Assembly: GCF_900100085.1 (NCBI RefSeq)
Contig: NZ_FNEJ01000016.1
Span: 49,857-113,856, forward strand
Direction: 5' to 3'
Origin: Salipiger marinus
Lineage (GTDB): Bacteria; Pseudomonadota; Alphaproteobacteria; Rhodobacterales; Rhodobacteraceae
DNA length: 64,000 nucleotides
Shown here: in pieces, positions 45,112 to 54,554 of the stretch
How the letters are laid out: each line of letters begins with the position of its first letter
Position numbering within the stretch: the stretch's first letter is position 1
Notes under the pieces: model-generated
Database searches by the model: none
Told to the model about the DNA's origin: nothing
What the model saw: only the letters and a program-made list of their open reading frames with translations
Translations under genes and position numbers: made by a program

Positions 45112-45129
45112 ACCCCCCATATGGGGGGT
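45112..45129. promoter_or_regulatory. 18-bp perfect palindrome upstream of cysD
   Basis: ACCCCCCATATGGGGGGT lies between luxR-type and cysD starts, 60 bases from the cysD ATG, and is followed by five T on the plus strand. It can be read as an operator or as a hairpin with a T-run (attenuator or terminator) in the cysD leader. Confidence 0.55.
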
Positions 45130-45188
45130 TTTTGACGCGGCGCGCAAGGTTAGCTCTCGCCCAACTCAGTTCCTCACAGAGATGGCCG

Positions 45189-46094
45189 ATGACCAGCAAA
45201 ACCCTGACCCACCTGCAGCGCCTTGAGGCGGAGAGCATTCACATCCTGCGCGAGGTTGTCGCCGAGGCCGAAAATCCGGTCATGCTCTACAGCGTCGGCA
45301 AGGACAGCGCCGTCATGCTGCATCTGGCGAAGAAGGCCTTCTACCCCGCGCCGTCGCCCTTCCCGCTGCTGCATGTGGACACCACCTGGAAATTCCAGGA
45401 CATGTACAAGCTGCGCGACAAGGCGGCTCGGGATGCGGGGATGGAGCTGCTGGTCTACCAGAACCCCGAGGCCAAGGAGCGCGGCATCAACCCCTTCGAT
45501 CATGGCGGGCTGCATACCGACATGTGGAAGACCGAAGGGCTGAAGCAGGCGCTGGACAAATACGGCTTTGACGTGGCCTTTGGCGGCGCGCGCCGCGACG
45601 AGGAGAAATCCCGCGCCAAGGAACGGGTGTTTTCGTTCCGCTCCGCCAATCACCGCTGGGATCCGAAGAACCAGCGCCCCGAACTCTGGCGGCTTTACAA
45701 TGCCCGCAAGGCCAAGGGCGAAAGCGTCCGGATCTTCCCGATCTCGAACTGGACCGAACTGGACATCTGGCAGTACATCCATCTGGAAGGCATCGAGATC
45801 GTGCCGCTCTATTTCTCGCAGCCGCGCCCGACGGTCGAGCGCGACGGCATGCTGCTGATGGTCGATGACGCGCGCTTCCCGCTGAAGGACGGCGAGGAGC
45901 CGGTGATGCGCTCCATCCGCTTCCGGACGCTGGGCTGCTACCCGCTGACCGGCGCCGTCGAAAGCACCGCGCAGACCCTGCCGGAAGTCATTCAGGAAAT
46001 GCTGCTGACCACCACCTCGGAACGTCAGGGCCGGGCCATCGACCACGACCAGGCTGCCTCGATGGAGAAGAAGAAGCAGGAAGGCTATTTCTGA
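45189..46094 (+). CDS. cysD: Sulfate adenylyltransferase subunit 2
   Basis: The 301-residue subunit forms APS from sulfate and ATP together with CysN. ATG 45189 starts the conserved N-terminus ([18 protein letters not shown]). The PP-loop ATP site is [18 protein letters not shown] near residue 34, followed by [36 protein letters not shown] near residue 130, and [15 protein letters not shown] near residue 247. It is followed after 55 bases by cysNC. In rhizobia the same pair (NodP/NodQ) supplies PAPS for sulfated polysaccharides and lipochitooligosaccharides. Confidence 0.96.
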   Translation: MTSKTLTHLQRLEAESIHILREVVAEAENPVMLYSVGKDSAVMLHLAKKAFYPAPSPFPLLHVDTTWKFQDMYKLRDKAARDAGMELLVYQNPEAKERGINPFDHGGLHTDMWKTEGLKQALDKYGFDVAFGGARRDEEKSRAKERVFSFRSANHRWDPKNQRPELWRLYNARKAKGESVRIFPISNWTELDIWQYIHLEGIEIVPLYFSQPRPTVERDGMLLMVDDARFPLKDGEEPVMRSIRFRTLGCYPLTGAVESTAQTLPEVIQEMLLTTTSERQGRAIDHDQAASMEKKKQEGYF

Positions 46095-46149
46095 GCGCCC
46101 CGCGCCAGCCTCCCTTCCAGCCCCTTATTTTGCAGACAGGTACCCCCTC

Positions 46150-48057
46150 ATGACCCTCCAAGAGTCCACCTACAAGACCGACGCGCTGATCGCCGAGGAC
46201 ATCGACGCCTATCTCGAGGCGCACCAGCACAAGACCATGCTGCGCTTCATCACCTGCGGCTCGGTCGATGACGGCAAGTCGACCCTGATCGGGCGGCTGC
46301 TGTATGACAGCAAGATGATCTTCGAAGACCAGCTTGCCGCGCTTGAATCCGACAGCAAGCGCAGCGGCACGCAGGGCGAGGAGATCGATTTTGCGCTGCT
46401 GGTCGACGGGCTTGCCGCCGAGCGCGAGCAGGGCATCACCATCGATGTGGCCTACCGCTTCTTCGCCACCGAAAAGCGCAAGTTCATCGTGGCCGACACC
46501 CCCGGCCATGAACAGTATACCCGCAACATGGTGACCGGCGCCTCCACCGCCGATCTGGCGGTGATCCTGATCGACGCCCGCAAGGGCGTGCTGGTCCAGA
46601 CCCGCCGCCACAGCTATCTGGTCCAGCTTCTGGGCATCCGCCATGTGGTGCTGGCGGTGAACAAGATGGATCTGGTCGGCTACGATCAGGCGACCTTCGA
46701 CCGCATCGTCGCCGAGTACCGCGCCTTTGCCGAAAGCATCGGCATCACCGAGTTCACCGCGATCCCGATCTCGGGCTTCAAGGGTGACAACATCACCACC
46801 TCGAGCGAGAACACGCCGTGGTATGACGGCCCCGCGCTGCTGCCGCTGCTCGAGTCGGTCGAGGTCGAGCAGAGCCGCGAACTGGCGAGCCCCTTCCGCA
46901 TGCAGGTGCAGTGGGTGAACCGCCCCAATCTCGATTTCCGCGGCTTTGCGGGCATGATCGCCAGCGGGCAGGTGCGCCCCGGCGATGCGGTGCGGGTGCT
47001 GCCCTCGGGCAAGACCTCGAGCATCGCGCGCATCGTCAGCCTCGAAGGCGACCGGGATCTGGCCGTGGCCGGGGAGTCGGTGACGCTGACGCTGAATGAC
47101 GAGATCGACTGTTCGCGCGGGCAGGTGATCGTTGCGGCGCAGTCGCCGCTGGAAGTGGCCGACCAGTTCGAAAGCACGCTGGTCTGGATGGACGAGCATG
47201 CCCTGCTGCCGGGCCGCGCCTACTGGCTGAAGATCGGCACCCAGACCGTGTCGGCCACGGTGGCGGAGCCGAAATACGAGGTCAACGTCAACACGCTGGA
47301 GCATCTGGCCTGCAAGACGCTCGATCTCAACGCCATCGGGGTGGCCAACATCACCACCGATCGCGAGATCCCCTTTGCCCCCTACGAGGAGAACCGCGAC
47401 CTTGGCGGTTTCATCCTGATCGACAAGATCACCAACCACACGGTTGCGGCGGGGATGATCCATTTCGCCCTGCGCCGGGCGCAGAACATCCACTGGCAGG
47501 CCACCGATATCGGCCGCGAGCATCACGCCTCGATGAAGCACCAGAAACCGGCGGTGCTGTGGCTGACGGGGCTGTCGGGCTCGGGCAAGTCGACCATCGC
47601 CAATATCGTCGAGAAGAAGCTGGCGCGGATGAACCGCCACACCTTCCTGCTGGATGGCGACAACGTGCGCCACGGGCTGAACAAGGATCTGGGCTTCACC
47701 GAGGCCGACCGGGTGGAAAACATCCGCCGCGTCGGCGAGGTGGCCAAGCTGATGACCGATGCCGGGCTCATCGTGATCACCGCCTTCATCTCGCCGTTCC
47801 GGTCGGAGCGCGAGATGGTGCGCGGCATGATGCAGCCGGGCGAGTTCGTCGAGGTCTTTGTCGACACGCCGCTGGAAGTGGCCGAAACCCGCGATGTCAA
47901 AGGGCTTTACGCCAAGGCCCGCGCTGGCCAGCTGAAGAACTTCACCGGCATCGACTCGCCCTACGAGCATCCCGAGGCGCCGGAACTGCGGATCGACACG
48001 ACCGAGATGTCCCCGGAAGAGGCCGCCGACCTCATCATCGCGCGGCTGATCCCCTGA
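46150..48057 (+). CDS. cysNC: Bifunctional sulfate adenylyltransferase subunit 1 / APS kinase
   Basis: The 635-residue fusion has an N-terminal EF-Tu-like GTPase (G1 [15 protein letters not shown] near residue 37, G3 [12 protein letters not shown] near 116, G4 NKMD near 172) and a C-terminal APS kinase (Walker [17 protein letters not shown] near 470, [29 protein letters not shown]). It drives APS synthesis by GTP hydrolysis and phosphorylates APS to PAPS. PAPS serves sulfate assimilation and the two sulfotransferases at 7.1-8.9 kb. The fused form is the NodQ/CysNC type common in alphaproteobacteria. No PAPS reductase gene is in the window. Confidence 0.96.
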   Translation: MTLQESTYKTDALIAEDIDAYLEAHQHKTMLRFITCGSVDDGKSTLIGRLLYDSKMIFEDQLAALESDSKRSGTQGEEIDFALLVDGLAAEREQGITIDVAYRFFATEKRKFIVADTPGHEQYTRNMVTGASTADLAVILIDARKGVLVQTRRHSYLVQLLGIRHVVLAVNKMDLVGYDQATFDRIVAEYRAFAESIGITEFTAIPISGFKGDNITTSSENTPWYDGPALLPLLESVEVEQSRELASPFRMQVQWVNRPNLDFRGFAGMIASGQVRPGDAVRVLPSGKTSSIARIVSLEGDRDLAVAGESVTLTLNDEIDCSRGQVIVAAQSPLEVADQFESTLVWMDEHALLPGRAYWLKIGTQTVSATVAEPKYEVNVNTLEHLACKTLDLNAIGVANITTDREIPFAPYEENRDLGGFILIDKITNHTVAAGMIHFALRRAQNIHWQATDIGREHHASMKHQKPAVLWLTGLSGSGKSTIANIVEKKLARMNRHTFLLDGDNVRHGLNKDLGFTEADRVENIRRVGEVAKLMTDAGLIVITAFISPFRSEREMVRGMMQPGEFVEVFVDTPLEVAETRDVKGLYAKARAGQLKNFTGIDSPYEHPEAPELRIDTTEMSPEEAADLIIARLIP

Positions 48058-48592
48058 GCCTTGCGCCCCCCGGCCCGGAACGGCGTCGGGGGGCGGTCAC
48101 AGCCCCTGCCAAGACAGGGCGCCACCGCGCCGTCAGCGCCTCCCCCCGCCCCTGCGCGGGGGGAGGCGCCGTCGCGTCTATGGCCCGGAGCGCCCCCCCT
48201 GTCGCGCTCTGACCGGGGGCAGCCTTTCTCCGCCGCAGGTCCGGCGCGCGGCTGAGCGGTATGTGAGGGCGCCGCGCTGCCGCAGCAGGCGCGGGTGGCG
48301 GGGGACCGCGCTGCCGCAGGCTCACCGGATCGGGCAGGATGGCGCGGCGACGATGGTCCTGCCCCGGCTGCGGCGCGCAGGCAGCCGGGCCTCCGCCAGA
48401 GCCTGTCCGCCAGAGGACCGGTGCAAGAGGGGCTTCCCCCGCGCGCTCACCTCCTGCCGCAGCAGGTCAGCGCAGCTTTCCCGCAGCGGGGCTGCCGTTC
48501 CGGCGGGTCAGTCGTTTTGCGCCGGCGCCCCGGGGGCGGAGGGACGGCCGGCGAAGCTCTCGCCGCGCCCCGGTCGGGCGCGGGCGGAAGGG
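48058..48592. other. GC-rich intergenic stretch
   Basis: All six frames are long and open because of the GC content, but none has a family motif or plausible start. Short imperfect repeats (GCGCTGCCGCAG near 48274 and 48308) and several GC-rich inverted repeats occur, which may end transcription from both convergent sides. I see no gene. Confidence 0.4.
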
Positions 48593-48913
48593 TTACACCA
48601 GATCTGCCGCATGGGCGGCGGAGATGCGGTTCAGCACGGCGAGGATCTCGGTCGTGTCCTGCCGCTCATAAGCCGCCGCCAAGGCCTCCAGATCGGAGCG
48701 GAAGGTGGCGAAGCTCTGCTCGGCCTCCTTGGACAGCAGCGGCATGCGCTCGTGGCGTTCCACGAAGGCATCGGCGATGGTGGCCAGCAGGAAGAAGGCG
48801 GCGGCCTGATCGGGGCGGTCGATGGCGGTGCGATAGGCCAGACGCGCCACCGACCGGTAGGCGTGGATGCCGTTGCCCTGCTCGGTCAGCGTCGTGAGAA
48901 TGGTGCTGAACAT
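48593..48913 (-). CDS. Small helical protein of unknown function in the pyrimidine operon
   Basis: The 106-residue protein starts at ATG 48913 with an AAAGGA site 6-9 bases upstream. It is predicted to be nearly all alpha-helical, with AYRSVARLAYRTAIDRPDQAAAFFLLATIADAFVERHE in the centre, no cysteine, no signal peptide and no membrane span. I do not recognise the family. It is the last gene of the TRAP-pyrKD-amidohydrolase-pyrE operon, 17 bases after pyrE, so a role in regulating or scaffolding those enzymes is possible. Confidence 0.65.
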   Translation of the reverse strand: MFSTILTTLTEQGNGIHAYRSVARLAYRTAIDRPDQAAAFFLLATIADAFVERHERMPLLSKEAEQSFATFRSDLEALAAAYERQDTTEILAVLNRISAAHAADLV

Positions 48914-48930
48914 GATGTCGTCCTTTCGGG

Positions 48931-49641
48931 TCAGAAGGTGATGTGGCGGGATCCGCCATGCGCCGCGGACCAGTCCAGCGGGGCCTCGATGAAGGCGGCA
49001 AGGCGGCTGCGTTCGGCAGGGGTGAAGATCTGCTGCTCTTCGGTGGCGGCGAGGATGTCGCGCCAGTTGGCCAGCGCATGCAGCCGCAGCCCGCGCTCGG
49101 CGAGGGCGGTGCGGGTGGCCGGGAAGATGTCGTAGTGAAACAGCATCAGCACGTCGCTGATTTCCATGCCCGCCTGCCGCAGCGCCTCGCAGAAGCGGAT
49201 CTTTGACGCCCCGTCGGTGGTCAGATCCTCGACCAAGAGCACGCGCTGGCCGGGGCTCGAGACGCCCTCGATCCGGGCGGCGGGGCCGAAGCCCTGCGCG
49301 CGCTTGCGCACATATTGCATGGGCAGGCCCGACAGCGCCGCGATCCATGCGGCAAAGGGAATGCCCGCGGTTTCCGCCCCCGCCACGGCGTCGATGCGGT
49401 CGCGCCCGATCTCGGCATCAAGGATTTCGGTGGCAAAGCCCATCAGCATCTCGCGGATCGCGGGATAGGAGATCACCCGCCGCACGTTGATATAGACCGG
49501 GCTCGCGATGCCGGAGGACAGGATGAAGGGCCGGTCCTGCGCCGTCTCCACCGCGCCGATCTGCAGAAGCGCGCGGGCGGTGCGGCGGGCATAATCGGCG
49601 CGGGTCTCGGGGGCGAGCGGCATGGCGGAGACTTCCTTCAT
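48931..49641 (-). CDS. pyrE: Orotate phosphoribosyltransferase
   Basis: The protein (up to 236 residues; ATG 49623 is an alternative start) has the type I PRTase fold with the PRPP loop VLLVEDLTTDGASKIRF near residue 130, the form found in alphaproteobacterial PyrE (E-D-x2-T-D-G). IDAVAGAETAGIPFAAWIAA near 80 is the pyrophosphate loop region. It makes OMP from orotate and PRPP. It overlaps the amidohydrolase gene by 4 bases in an operon with pyrK and pyrD; no pyrF is nearby, so it may be for salvage or a paralogue of a housekeeping copy. Confidence 0.88.
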   Translation of the reverse strand: MKEVSAMPLAPETRADYARRTARALLQIGAVETAQDRPFILSSGIASPVYINVRRVISYPAIREMLMGFATEILDAEIGRDRIDAVAGAETAGIPFAAWIAALSGLPMQYVRKRAQGFGPAARIEGVSSPGQRVLLVEDLTTDGASKIRFCEALRQAGMEISDVLMLFHYDIFPATRTALAERGLRLHALANWRDILAATEEQQIFTPAERSRLAAFIEAPLDWSAAHGGSRHITF

Positions 49642-50909
49642 TCTTCTCCCCCCAGATAGGCGGAAAGGATCGAGGTGCCCACCATGAAATCGGCCAGATC
49701 CATGGCCTCTTCGGGGTTGTGGCTGCCATTGCGGTTGCGCACGAAGACCATGCCCGAGGGAATGCCCGCCTGCGCGAAGACCGCCGCATCATGCCCGCCG
49801 CCCGAGGCCATGGTGAAGGCGGCCCCGGTGCTGCGCGCCATCGCCGCCTCCAGCCGGGCGATCACGTCCGGATCCATCAGCGCCGGGGCCACCGCCACTT
49901 CGGGGCCGGTCTCGAACCGCACGCCGCGGCTGCGGGCGATGTCGTCCATCTGGTCGCGCAGGTAGTCGCGCATCTGCGCCAGCACCGCCGTTTCCTGCGA
50001 GCGGATGTCGAGCGAGAAGCCCAGCATGTCGGGGATGCGGGCGATGGCATGGCTCTGGGCATCGGTGCCGACGATGCCCGAGGTCAGCACCAGATCGCGC
50101 CCGGTGCGCAGCAGGTGATCCCATGTGTCGTCCAGCCGGTGCATCAGTTCGGCAAAGGCCAGCACCGGATCGTGGCGATAGGCGCGCGGCACCGCGCCGG
50201 AATGCCCGGCCTGCCCGATGCAGCGGATCAGGCGGTGGCGGAAATTGCCGCGGATCCCCGACACCACCGCCGCAGGCAGGCCGCGTTCGACCAGCAGCGG
50301 GCCCTGTTCGATATGCAGTTCCAGATATTCCTCGATCCGGTCCAGATCGCAGATCGGCTGGCGCGCGGCGAGCGGGGCGGTGTCGATGCCCAGATCCTCC
50401 AGATGCGCGGCAAGGCTGCGCCCGTCGCCGCGATGGGAGGCGGCCAGTTCCTCGGCGGGCAGCTGCCCGGTCAGCATCTTGGAGCCGAGATAGCAGGCGC
50501 CGAACCACGCGCTTTCCTCGCCGCGCATCGCAAGGCATTTGACCGGGCGGGCGAGCCCGCGCCCGCCGCGCGCGGCGCGGATCAGCACCATCAGCCCCGC
50601 GACCACGCCCGCCAGCCCGTCGTAATTGCCGCCCATGGGCACGGAATCCACATGGCTGCCGATCAGCACCCAGCGCGGGGCTTCGGCATGTTCGGGCAGG
50701 CAGAACAGCAGGTTGCGCCCGGCGTCTTCTTCCACGCAGAGCCCCTCTGCGCGGGCAAACTCCGCCAGCCAGTCCAGCACCTTCGTCTCGATCCCGGAAA
50801 AGGCCGGGCGGCTGACCCCGGCGCTGTCGGGAGAGAGCGCGCGGATCTCGGCAAAGACATGCGCGGCCAGCGCCTCCAGCGTCGCGTCCTGCAACGGGGC
50901 CTGCTTCAT
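49638..50909 (-). CDS. M20-type carbamoyl amidohydrolase (ureidosuccinase/allantoate amidohydrolase-like)
   Basis: The 423-residue protein is a hydantoinase/carbamoylase-family peptidase-fold enzyme. Metal ligands are visible: GSHVDSV with His86, N-Y-D with Asp97, GEESAWFG near 130, LELHIEQGPLL near 198 and SGGGHDAAVFA near 383. Members hydrolyse N-carbamoyl amino acids (N-carbamoyl-aspartate, beta-ureidopropionate, allantoate) to ammonia, CO2 and the amino acid. It overlaps pyrD and pyrE by 4 bases each. Next to dihydroorotate dehydrogenase, N-carbamoyl-L-aspartate is the natural candidate substrate; that is inference. Confidence 0.88.
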   Translation of the reverse strand: MKQAPLQDATLEALAAHVFAEIRALSPDSAGVSRPAFSGIETKVLDWLAEFARAEGLCVEEDAGRNLLFCLPEHAEAPRWVLIGSHVDSVPMGGNYDGLAGVVAGLMVLIRAARGGRGLARPVKCLAMRGEESAWFGACYLGSKMLTGQLPAEELAASHRGDGRSLAAHLEDLGIDTAPLAARQPICDLDRIEEYLELHIEQGPLLVERGLPAAVVSGIRGNFRHRLIRCIGQAGHSGAVPRAYRHDPVLAFAELMHRLDDTWDHLLRTGRDLVLTSGIVGTDAQSHAIARIPDMLGFSLDIRSQETAVLAQMRDYLRDQMDDIARSRGVRFETGPEVAVAPALMDPDVIARLEAAMARSTGAAFTMASGGGHDAAVFAQAGIPSGMVFVRNRNGSHNPEEAMDLADFMVGTSILSAYLGGEE

Positions 50910-51832
50910 GCCGCCTCTCCCTCGGGCATCTCGACGCTGCCGATGATCTCTGACAGCGAGGCAAGGCCCTGCGCCTGCATCCAGTCGCCAAGCTCGGCCA
51001 CCAGCCGCGCCATGACGGTGGGCGACTGGAAGGTGGCGGTGCCGACCTGCACGGCGCTGGCCCCCGCGATCAGGAATTCCAGCACGTCATCCAGCGTGGC
51101 GATGCCGCCGCAGCCGATCACCGGGATCGTGCAGGCCCGGGCGCATTGATAGGTCATGCGCAGCGCGATGGGTTTCACCGCAGGCCCCGACATGCCGCCC
51201 ATGCCATTGCCCAGCCGGGGGCGGCGGGTGCGCACGTCGATGGCCATGCCAAGCGCGGTATTGGCGGTGACCAGCGCATCCGCGCCATTGGCCTCCGCCG
51301 CCTGCGCCACCGCCACCGGCTCGCCGGTATTGGGGGTAAGCTTGGCCCAGAGCGGCAGGTCGGTTTCCGCCCGGAGCCGCCGCATCACCTCTGCCGTGGT
51401 GTCGGGGCGCATGGCGAAGGCATTGCCGTCGGCCTCGATGTTCGGGCAGGAGATGTTGGCCTCGATCGCCGCGACCCCGGGCAGGCTCACCTCGGCGCAG
51501 AGCCGGGCGAATTCATCCAGCGTATGGGCCGAGATCGACACCACCAGCGGCGCGCGATAGCCCTGCCAGTAGGGCAGCATGCGGCTGCGGAAATCCTCGA
51601 TCCCCTTCGACGGGATGCCGATGGCGTTGAGCATGCCGCCCTGCAGGTCGCAGACCCGCGGCACCGGATTGCCCGCCCGGGTGCCGCGCATGATGGTCTT
51701 GAGCACATGCGCGCCCAGAAGGTCGAGGTCGAACACATCCGCCAGATCCTCGGAAAAGGTGCCGGAGGCGGGCATGATCGGGTTGGCAAGCGTCATCGCC
51801 CCCAGCCGGACGGAGAGATCGGCGGCGCTCAT
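50906..51832 (-). CDS. pyrD: Dihydroorotate dehydrogenase, class 1B catalytic subunit
   Basis: ATG 51832 overlaps the pyrK stop. The 308-residue FMN protein has ANPIMPASGTF near residue 15, NAIGIPSKGI near 67, the catalytic-Cys segment EANISCPNIE near 125, and IPVIGCGGIATLDDVLEFLIAGASAVQVGTA near 236. Class 1B enzymes work with PyrK and NAD and can act in either direction; in orotate-fermenting clostridia the same type reduces orotate. Most alphaproteobacteria use the membrane class 2 enzyme for biosynthesis, so a class 1B copy beside a transporter suggests a special role. Confidence 0.92.
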   Translation of the reverse strand: MSAADLSVRLGAMTLANPIMPASGTFSEDLADVFDLDLLGAHVLKTIMRGTRAGNPVPRVCDLQGGMLNAIGIPSKGIEDFRSRMLPYWQGYRAPLVVSISAHTLDEFARLCAEVSLPGVAAIEANISCPNIEADGNAFAMRPDTTAEVMRRLRAETDLPLWAKLTPNTGEPVAVAQAAEANGADALVTANTALGMAIDVRTRRPRLGNGMGGMSGPAVKPIALRMTYQCARACTIPVIGCGGIATLDDVLEFLIAGASAVQVGTATFQSPTVMARLVAELGDWMQAQGLASLSEIIGSVEMPEGEAA

Positions 51833-52674
51833 GCGATGGCCTCCAAGAGGGGAAAGACCGGGCCCTCGCGGCAGACCCGGCGCTGGACGATGCCGCCCTC
51901 CTCGCGGAAGGGGCGGACGCAGGCCTGACACATGCCAAGACCGCAGGCCATCTGCTGTTCCATGGCGATCTCGCCGGGGATGCCGTGGCGCTGGCCCAGA
52001 TCCTGCAGAAGCCGCAGCAGCCGCGACGAGCCGCAGGTGTAGAAGGCATCGACCCGGCCCGCCGCGATGCGCGCCTCGATCAGGCCGCGCAGCGCCTCGG
52101 GGGTGGAGCTGCCATCCTCGTCATGCACCACGATGACCTCGGCGCCATAGCCGCGGAACAGATCCACCGACATGGCAAGCTCGGGACGGCGCGCCGAACA
52201 GATCGCGGTCAGCCGCCGGCCCGACCGCTGCGCCGCGCGCGCGAGCGGCGCCAGCGTGGCAAGCCCCACGCCGCGCGCCACCAGCAGCAGATCCTGCCAG
52301 TGCTGCGGCATGGAAAACCCCTGCCCCAGAGGCCCCAGCACGTTGAGCATGCCGCCCGGGCGCAGCGTGGCCAGCCCGCGCGTGCCGGCACCCGCCACCT
52401 TGTAGAGGAACTGCAGCTGCCCCGCCTCGGCATCATAGCCATAGATGCTCATGGGGCGGCGCAGGAAGGGATGCTCGCCCTCGGGTTCGGGGCAGAGCAG
52501 CTGGAAGAACTGGCCGGGCTGGCAGTCCAGCACCTCGGGCGGCGCGTCCAGCGTCAGCAGACGGTATTCGCCATTGACCGGCAGGTTGGAACGCACCACG
52601 CAGCGCGCCTCGGCGCAGCGGGGCAGCACGCCCGGCGCCATGGGCACCGACAGGACGGAAGGGGAGAGGGTCAT
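51829..52674 (-). CDS. pyrK: Dihydroorotate dehydrogenase electron-transfer subunit
   Basis: The 281-residue protein has the ferredoxin-reductase-type FAD region (PFLRRPMSIYGYD near residue 69), the NAD-binding segment (LLLVARGVGLATLAPLARAA near 128) and the C-terminal [2Fe-2S] cluster EQQMACGLGMCQACVRPF...RVCREGPVF. It passes electrons between NAD(H) and PyrD. The start codon was not tested by a strong ribosome site. The gene follows the TRAP DctM gene by 12 bases. Confidence 0.92.
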   Translation of the reverse strand: MTLSPSVLSVPMAPGVLPRCAEARCVVRSNLPVNGEYRLLTLDAPPEVLDCQPGQFFQLLCPEPEGEHPFLRRPMSIYGYDAEAGQLQFLYKVAGAGTRGLATLRPGGMLNVLGPLGQGFSMPQHWQDLLLVARGVGLATLAPLARAAQRSGRRLTAICSARRPELAMSVDLFRGYGAEVIVVHDEDGSSTPEALRGLIEARIAAGRVDAFYTCGSSRLLRLLQDLGQRHGIPGEIAMEQQMACGLGMCQACVRPFREEGGIVQRRVCREGPVFPLLEAIA

Positions 52675-52686
52675 GACACGCCTTTC

Positions 52687-53970
52687 TCAGCCGTAGATCA
52701 GCTTGGGGACGATCAGCGAAATCTGCGGGACATAGGTGATCAGCAGCAGCACGATCAGGTTGACCACCACGAAAGGCCAGACGCCGCGGATGATCTCCAC
52801 CACCGGTTTGCCCAGCGTCGAGGAGGCCACGAAGATGTCGAGCCCGAACGGTGGCGTGATCATGCCAAGGCAGATGTTCAGCGTCACCACCATGCCGAAA
52901 TGCACCGGATCGATGCCGAAGCTCATGGCGACCGGGTAAAGCGGCGGCACCAGCACCAGCAGGGTGGAATTGGGATCGATGAACATGCCCGCGATGAAGA
53001 ACAGCAGGTTGACCGCGATCAGGAAGGCGATGCGCCCGGCCTCGGCAGAGGCGAGCAGCCCGAGGATCATGTCCGGCACCTGCGCCAGCGTCACGAAAAA
53101 CGAGATGAGCCCGCCCATGGCCAGCAGCACGAAGATGATCGCGGTGTTGATGGCGCTGTCTTCGGTGATGCGCACCAGATCGGCGCGGCCAAGGCTGCGG
53201 AAGACCAGCATCTCCACGAGAATGGCATAGACCACGCTGACGGCGGCGGCCTCGGTGGGGGTGATGACGCCGGAATAGATGCCGCCCAGAATGATGACCG
53301 GCATGCCAAGCGCCCATTTCGCCTCCCAGAGCGCGCGGAGCCGGGCGCGGGCGGGCAGGCGCGGGCTGCGGCTGACATTGTCGCGGCGCGCCTGCATCTC
53401 GACGAAGATCGCGAAGGCGATGCCCAGCACCAGCCCGACACCCAGCCCCGCCGCAAAAAGCTGCGCGATGGAGGTGCCGGTGATCCAGCCATAGACGATC
53501 AGCGTGATCGAGGGCGGGATCAGCAGCGCCGTCTCGGCGCTGGCGACCAAGAGGCCAAGGCTGAACTTCTCGGAATAGCCCGCACGGCGCATCTCGGGAT
53601 AGACCATGCGGCCCATGGCGGCGACGGTGGCCGGAGCCGAGCCCGAGACCGCGCCGAAGGCCATGGACCCGCCCACCACCACATGGCCGATGCCGCCGCG
53701 GGTATGGCCGATCATGGCGGTGACCACGCTGACCAGCTGCCGGGCGATCTGCCCCGAGCCCATGAGGTTGGCGGCAAAGATGAAGAAGGGAATGGCGAGC
53801 AGCGTGGTGTGGTCGATGCCGCCCACGATCTTCTGCACCACCGCCGGATCCGGCAGCCTTGCGTAGAACAGCTCCTTATAGGCCAGCGCGGGCAGGCCCA
53901 GCACCAGCAGCATCTCGAACCCGCCGACCAGCAGCAGCAGAGCGAGCCCGATCACGATGGCCAGCATCAT
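52687..53970 (-). CDS. TRAP transporter large membrane subunit (DctM type)
   Basis: The 427-residue protein with about twelve helices carries SGSAPATVAAMGRMVYPEM near residue 110 and TALLIPPSITLIVYGW near 145, typical DctM features. It overlaps the DctQ gene by 4 bases. It forms the sodium-coupled channel for the ligand bound by the 54.6-55.6 kb protein, probably a carboxylate such as orotate or a ureido acid. Confidence 0.93.
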   Translation of the reverse strand: MMLAIVIGLALLLLVGGFEMLLVLGLPALAYKELFYARLPDPAVVQKIVGGIDHTTLLAIPFFIFAANLMGSGQIARQLVSVVTAMIGHTRGGIGHVVVGGSMAFGAVSGSAPATVAAMGRMVYPEMRRAGYSEKFSLGLLVASAETALLIPPSITLIVYGWITGTSIAQLFAAGLGVGLVLGIAFAIFVEMQARRDNVSRSPRLPARARLRALWEAKWALGMPVIILGGIYSGVITPTEAAAVSVVYAILVEMLVFRSLGRADLVRITEDSAINTAIIFVLLAMGGLISFFVTLAQVPDMILGLLASAEAGRIAFLIAVNLLFFIAGMFIDPNSTLLVLVPPLYPVAMSFGIDPVHFGMVVTLNICLGMITPPFGLDIFVASSTLGKPVVEIIRGVWPFVVVNLIVLLLITYVPQISLIVPKLIYG

Positions 53971-54512
53971 TGCGCCGCCTCCTGTGCCGCAAAGCGGTCA
54001 ATCACGCCAAAAAGGCTGAGCCCGTAGCGCAGCGCCAGCAGCAGGAAGCCGATGACCGGGGCGAGATAGACAAGCCCGATCGGCACGCCCAGCGTCGGCG
54101 AGCTTTGCCCGGTGTTGAGCACGAAGCGCACCAGATCGAGCGACAGCCACGCGACATAAAGCGAAAAGCCGAGCCCGGCGAGGTCGATCACCCGGCAGAG
54201 CCAGCGCCGCGCCGGATCGGGCAGCTTCTGGCGCAGGTTGGTGATGCCCACATGCTTGCCGCGTTCCAGCGCGAGCCCGAGGGCGAGAAAGACGAGAAAG
54301 AGGTTCATCATCCGCACCGCCTCCTCGATCCAGGCGAAGCGGCTGGCGAAGGTGCCGCCGATCTCCCGGGTCACGACGGATCCGGTATAGAGCAGCACCA
54401 TGGTCAGGAAGAGCGCGACCAGCAGGCTGCGCTCGATCTTCCTCAGGAGGTTGAGCAGGGGCATGGAAGGGTCCTTCGGCGCCTCGCGCGCCAGTTCGGG
54501 AACGGACGGCAC
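53967..54512 (-). CDS. TRAP transporter small membrane subunit (DctQ type)
   Basis: The product has up to 181 residues; ATG 54464 (MPLLNLLRKIERS) would give 165 and fits the family N-terminus better. Four helices and the central FAWIEEAVRMMNLFLVFLALGLALERGKHVGI region are typical of DctQ. A hairpin precedes it in the gap after the binding-protein gene. Confidence 0.88.
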   Translation of the reverse strand: MPSVPELAREAPKDPSMPLLNLLRKIERSLLVALFLTMVLLYTGSVVTREIGGTFASRFAWIEEAVRMMNLFLVFLALGLALERGKHVGITNLRQKLPDPARRWLCRVIDLAGLGFSLYVAWLSLDLVRFVLNTGQSSPTLGVPIGLVYLAPVIGFLLLALRYGLSLFGVIDRFAAQEAAQ

Positions 54513-54513
54513 A

Positions 54514-54534
54514 GGCCCGCCGCAGGGGCGGGCC
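54514..54534 (-). promoter_or_regulatory. Intercistronic hairpin between DctP and DctQ genes
   Basis: GGCCCGCC and GGCGGGCC form a perfect 8-bp stem with a 5-base loop just before the DctQ frame. Such hairpins after binding-protein genes often raise their mRNA level over the membrane subunits by partial termination or mRNA protection. Confidence 0.5.
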
Positions 54535-54554
54535 CGGCCGGTCGGATCGCGGGA

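Noticed and set aside
51985..54027. A 680-codon plus-strand frame antisense to pyrK and DctM.
   Set aside because: His/Arg/Gln-rich shadow without motifs or ribosome site.
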